This document shows positions 59,791-64,000 of a DNA stretch of 64,000 bases, one piece after another. The first letter of the stretch is position 1. Every line of letters starts with the position of its first letter. The translations under genes were made by a program, and so were the position numbers. A model generated the notes under the pieces. That model made no database searches and had not been told where the DNA came from. It was given only the letters and a program-made list of their open reading frames with translations. The DNA lies in contig SKCR01035601.1 in assembly GCA_019454045.1 (NCBI GenBank), positions 1 to 64,000 on the forward strand. Direction: 5' to 3'. The DNA is from Zanthoxylum bungeanum (Eukaryota > Streptophyta > Magnoliopsida > Sapindales > Rutaceae).

Positions 59791-62535
59791 AATATATGTA
59801 TTGATGTTCAGAATCCGCTATGAGCTGGATACTGACTTCAAGCCGAGATTTCTCTGCGAATCGGAAACGGGACGAAAGTCGCTTTTTCGACCGAAGATAC
59901 CTAAGTTTAGGAACTACCCTTTGGGTATGTACTTAAATTAGGAACTGTTATAATGTAACTAGTTTGACTAGAGACATTATCTCTATATCAGTGTTTAATC
60001 CGTTGCGGATAAACCCTTATATTCTAGAACACTAAAGTGTTTTATTATATAAAGATGATACTGAGATAAACACATTAGATGTGAATAACATAATTTATAT
60101 TTTGAATATAATAAAATCTCAAACATATAAAAATGACAAATAAATAGCTCAAATTGATTTGATCAATAGAGACTTATTTGTGGCATTGTTGTCTAGGACA
60201 CAATTAAACGAGACTCGTATATCCACACTTTTGAAGAGTGGGTACTAGGACTAATTTGACTATTCAAATAAGGTCTGCGAATCTAGTTTATTAGGTAAAG
60301 TACCTAAAATACTATTTACTTGGTAATAGTAAAGGGCCACCGATCTGTTAGCCCTATTCATGGTGAAGTAAGTGGGCCCATATCTAGCTAGGCTAGATGT
60401 GAACATGAATATTTCGTGACCTTAACGGATGTGGCATCACGTTATGGTTATGTGTTTCTTTTGAAGAACACAAATCAGAAACTTTAAAGTTTCGACACGA
60501 AGTAAATAAACAGATCGGCTATAGTATTATTCCACCACAGTAAGACCGTAATGGAAAATACTTAAGCAGTAAGTTTCATACGTACATGAAAGAGTACGGT
60601 ATTCTTTCAAATGAGGACTCCTCTCGAGACACGTCAGTTAGACGGTGTGTCCGAACTAAAAACCGAATTTTATTGGACATGATAAGGTTTATCACGAGTC
60701 GCTCCGAGCTACTGTTTCATTCAATAGGATATGTATTAACAGTGCAAAACTTATTTAGAATAAGGTTCCATATAAATCTGTTTGACAGATGTCATGTAGG
60801 ATATGAACAGGGAAGAAACGAGGTTTCTCATTCCTGATAATTTGGGTATGCCATGCATAACGTTTGGATGATACCAAACTAAAAGACCCAAATTGGATAA
60901 GTGCCAATATATGTTATCCTAAGGGAAACCATAAGTATAGTACTTATAAATCTCACATGAGAACAATGTGATTGTTGCTCACCATGTATTTTTCCTGAGA
61001 GGAATACCGATATGCAGTGGTCAGTGGGAGGATAGTGATACTCGATGAAAATCGGAGTAATATTGTTCAAGACACGAAGTCCTTAATGGAACACAAATAG
61101 TTCATCTATGATGAATCTATACCATTAATCTTCAAATACACAAGAAACTAGTAGATCAGATAAAGTCAGAAAACAACCTAGGGTATGGGTTTCGGATCTA
61201 ACCTCATAAAGATGTCAATCTTATGAAGGTATATCCACCGACTACGTTTTGAGGAAGTGATACGAGGTATCGACTCCCTATTATGGAAAAGTGCCATGAG
61301 TCCGAAATGGATTCCATGCATAACAACTATTTTGGATACTAGTTGTTGTACCACAAGGCATTGTGCCTATTGGTACATTAAACGTCTTCAAGGAAGACAT
61401 ACATGGAAGGCAACATACCAACGTACAAAGCTGGGCTTTTGACGGAAAGGTATCGTTATCAACGTTGTGTTAATAACGGTTAACCTTTTACCTGTTGCCA
61501 TGGTAAATCCATTTTGAAGATGCTTGTTGATAACTGCGTATTTCATTTATGAAATGTGTCAGTTATAGATCAAAATCGCTTTCCTGAAAAGGAAACCTTT
61601 TGGAGGATGTTTACAACATCCTGACGATTTTGTATAACCGACAAACAAGGTTTGCGGGTTATTCGATCCATGTTTGGATTAATGCAAGCATAAGGTTCTT
61701 GGAACTGACGTTTTGAAATAATCATAATGGTTTATGATTTGAATCAAAACGAAATAATTCTTGTGTATATAAGGAGGTTAGTGGGAGAGCGCACTGACAG
61801 TTAAATTCCCATATAGCAATTGATGAAAGCTTGGCTTTCAATAGAAATTCTCCGTAGAATTCTGGGGAGTAACAACCTTTATTCAAGGAATAAAGATCTA
61901 CTGGGATAGATTTGGAGTTGTTAGAACTCTGTGGGAAATTTTACATTTAAAATGTACTTGTATGGTGTCTCATACGCTTGAGCATATGGAGTCACGATCA
62001 GGTCAATCCAAGTGATAGTCACTGGATTGAAGTTAAGAACATCTGTTAGTATCTCAGAGAACTAAAGATGCTATCTTAAACTATGGAGAAGGAGAACTTG
62101 AAGTGACTGGGATCACTGCTGCAAGTTTCCAAACAATTAAATATTACGGTACTATTAAGTTTGAACACTGGGACAGTGAGCTGGAAATATTCCGAGCAAG
62201 ATAACTGTTGCCGAATAAACAATAAATACGGATTATTGCTGCAGCTGAGGCAGCAATAGAAGCCATTTGGATCGAAAATAAATCTAATTAGATTAGATAT
62301 AGTTCTGTTAGCGGCTGAGCTATGCGTCAGCACAGGCTAAGGAATTGAAGGTCTCATCGACGATCCAGATATATACTTCTATATCATCTGATTCGTTCGG
62401 ATCATACATCGTGGCGATGTTATGATCGTATAAATCGCGTCAAACGATAATCAAACAAATCCGCTGACGAAAACCTTTCCTCAGCAATTTGAGCGAACCG
62501 CACATAGTTCGGGTGTGGGACACTTGAGTGACTGG
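59791..62535 (+). pseudogene. Copia H pol remnant
   Basis: Traces: pre-integrase (TATCCACACTTTTGAAGAGT near 60218), integrase core pieces near 60330-60500, the DGVSE-type block near 60640, RT start (MDSM near 61307), TTTATTCAAGGAATAAAGAT near 61878, RNase H near 62230-62300. The ~165-bp RT deletion (61946-61953) matches B and the 1933 fragment. Stops and frameshifts throughout; the longest ORF on this strand is 83 codons. The PPT is deleted at the 3' end. Confidence 0.82.
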
Positions 62536-64000
62536 CTATAGCGTCACTATTTGCACAGATCATTGTGTTGTTGTTGCAAATTAACTATGTGACAAGGAAA
62601 TTGCACTCTCATCATTTGTGATTAGATCACCATAGATATATAAATGAAGAGAGGTCACTATGATTAGTTCCTGGATTGAGAATGATATGAGACAGTATCA
62701 ATCCCCGAAGGTTTAATCATTAAATATCCATAGCCGAGTATTATCGAGACTGGACATCGATAATGCGGAATAGGCTAGTATTGCACTTGTGTGCGTTGTG
62801 AGGGCACAACGGCATAGTTCTCATATATATAAGTATCGGATACTTATGCAAGTGCGATAGGAGGTTGTGTTTCACCGATAGTACGGGAAACAGCTTCGCT
62901 CTGGATAGACCCCTCGAAATCCCATTGGTATTATGACTATGTGTCTATGAGAGGCCGAAATCAAGGTAGGTGTGTATAGTCTTAACCTGAGACTTACATC
63001 GCTAATACTTACGATAATCGATAGACTTTGGTCTTGGTGGTACAGGGCTTTAACCGGTTCTGCGTACACCACTTCTGGGTTTATCAGAGAGTCGTAGTGT
63101 ATTTGGTGTGATGTCAAGACGGAAGTATCACTTCAGTCATAGTGGAGATGATGTCACGCTGGATACGGTACTAGTGCTCTTGAGTGATGCGCATCCAATC
63201 AGGATATTGTGACCAGGTCATGAATATCTGATTATAGAGACTATGTTACCAGACATCCAATATGTGTTTCGGACGGGGCAGACACTTATCCAGCCCCAGC
63301 CCTAGCGCGTGACTATCCGATACTGGGCCGATATGCACAATACAATGGTATACTACGCTTGATACAGATCTTAATATTCTTAAATGAATATGACCGGAGA
63401 ATTTGGTAGACATCGTGCTTTGCTAGGAGCCGACCTTGTCTCGTAAATCGGTAGAACGTAGTACTTGGTACGTACGTGATTCGGATACACCGACGACCGT
63501 ATTTACTGCCAATGTATCCGGGGATCTCATGGGTCGCTTCCCGATAATCCACCGATGACGCATAACTCGCACTCTTAAATAATCTGGGATTATATAGAAG
63601 AGAGAGAAAATTAATCTAGGATTAATTATAGAGATATTTTATCTAGGATAAAATATCGTCTAGAGAGAGATAACGATTAATTTGGAATTAATCGATTAAA
63701 TTAATATATTCGATATATTAAACGAAATTAGATTTCGACGTGGAATTAAAATTAGATTTTAATTCGGGCGAACGAAATAATTTAGAATTAATTCGTTAGC
63801 GACGTGAATAGTGAATTCGCTAGGCGTAATCATTTAATTACGACGCGACGGAAAAATCGTTAATTTGGAATTAGCGAATCCGAGCCCGAGTGTGATTGCG
63901 AGCGCATTCGTATTTCGAATTCGAGTGCGGCAACGCAAGTCGCATCAAGCGTCAAATAATTTGTCACATCAAGCTTCAAATCAAATGTCACTTTGAGTGA
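62536..64000 (+). repeat. 3' LTR of copia H, start deleted, end outside window
   Basis: The text passes from GGCTATAG of the pol tail straight to CGTCACTATTTG of U3, about 20 bp inside the LTR. The PPT and the terminal TG are gone. From there it follows the 5' LTR with about 17-19 differences to the window end. Confidence 0.92.

Larger units (their letters stand above)
54625..64000 (+). mobile_element. Copia copy H, young LTRs with decayed interior (right end outside)
   Basis: Complete 5' LTR (54625-56730), perfect PBS, leader, gag and pol rubble and a 3' LTR that continues past the window. LTRs differ at about 17-19 sites over ~1465 comparable bases by eye (close to 99% identity), the youngest pair in the window. 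The interior shares its RT deletion and many lesions with copy B. The 5' flank is ATAGC; the partner duplication lies outside. Confidence 0.93.

Noticed and set aside
5684..64000. CRISPR-like regularly spaced repeats
   Set aside because: Repeated short elements here are LTR hairpins, a 90-bp tandem array and leader motifs in a plant genome; spacers are not unique sequence of constant length.
1..64000. tRNA or rRNA genes
   Set aside because: TGGTATCAGAGC hits are primer binding sites without cloverleaf context; no rRNA-like conserved blocks were seen.

Overview
The window looks like plant nuclear DNA: AT-rich, almost gene-free, and built from nested LTR retrotransposons whose PBS, PPT and gag-PR-IN-RT-RH (Ty1/copia) or gag-pol (Ty3/gypsy) remains are typical of angiosperms. 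I could not assign a species. The only likely host gene is a small single-exon RING-H2 finger gene at 49428-49826.

Layout. 1-5080: two copies of one gypsy-like LTR flanking a rearranged copia piece (an RT fragment followed by an inverted LTR). 5085-48724: a decayed minus-strand Tat-type Ty3/gypsy element, here called T, exploded by later insertions. Its parts are an antisense ORF remnant (5085-5671), a 3' noncoding region with a ~90-bp tandem array, integrase (7862-8592), gag in two pieces (11881-12315 and 22463-23340), PBS (23358-23375) and 5' LTR in two pieces (23376-23987 and 48387-48724). Inserted in T are copia copy A (8598-11880, LTR plus leader only), copia copy B (12316-22457, TSD TTTAA) and a Met-PBS gypsy element G (23988-48381, TSD GTTCG). 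G in turn holds copia copy D (27156-37224, TSD AGAGG) and a three-LTR copia array E/F (40498-48368). 48725-54624: the RING-H2 gene, a possible CACTA end and a degraded LTR with PBS-like site. 54625-64000: copia copy H, running off the right edge.

All copia copies A, B, D, E, F and H, plus the inverted LTR, belong to one family with long LTRs (1.85-2.1 kb), a tRNA-Met-type PBS, a ~2.2-kb noncoding leader before gag, and the domain order gag-PR-IN-RT-RH. None has an intact polyprotein. They form two groups: D/E/F (full RT region) and B/H plus the 1933-2092 fragment (a shared ~165-bp RT deletion and other shared lesions). H has LTRs about 99% identical by eye although its coding region is rubble, which points to copying of an already defective template in trans.

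The most unusual signal is structural. The second half of each copia LTR, and the leader up to gag, is a series of short perfect inverted repeats (6-11 bp arms) separated by exactly three bases, mostly TGG or TAG. Between copies the two arms change together, as expected for a maintained hairpin series.
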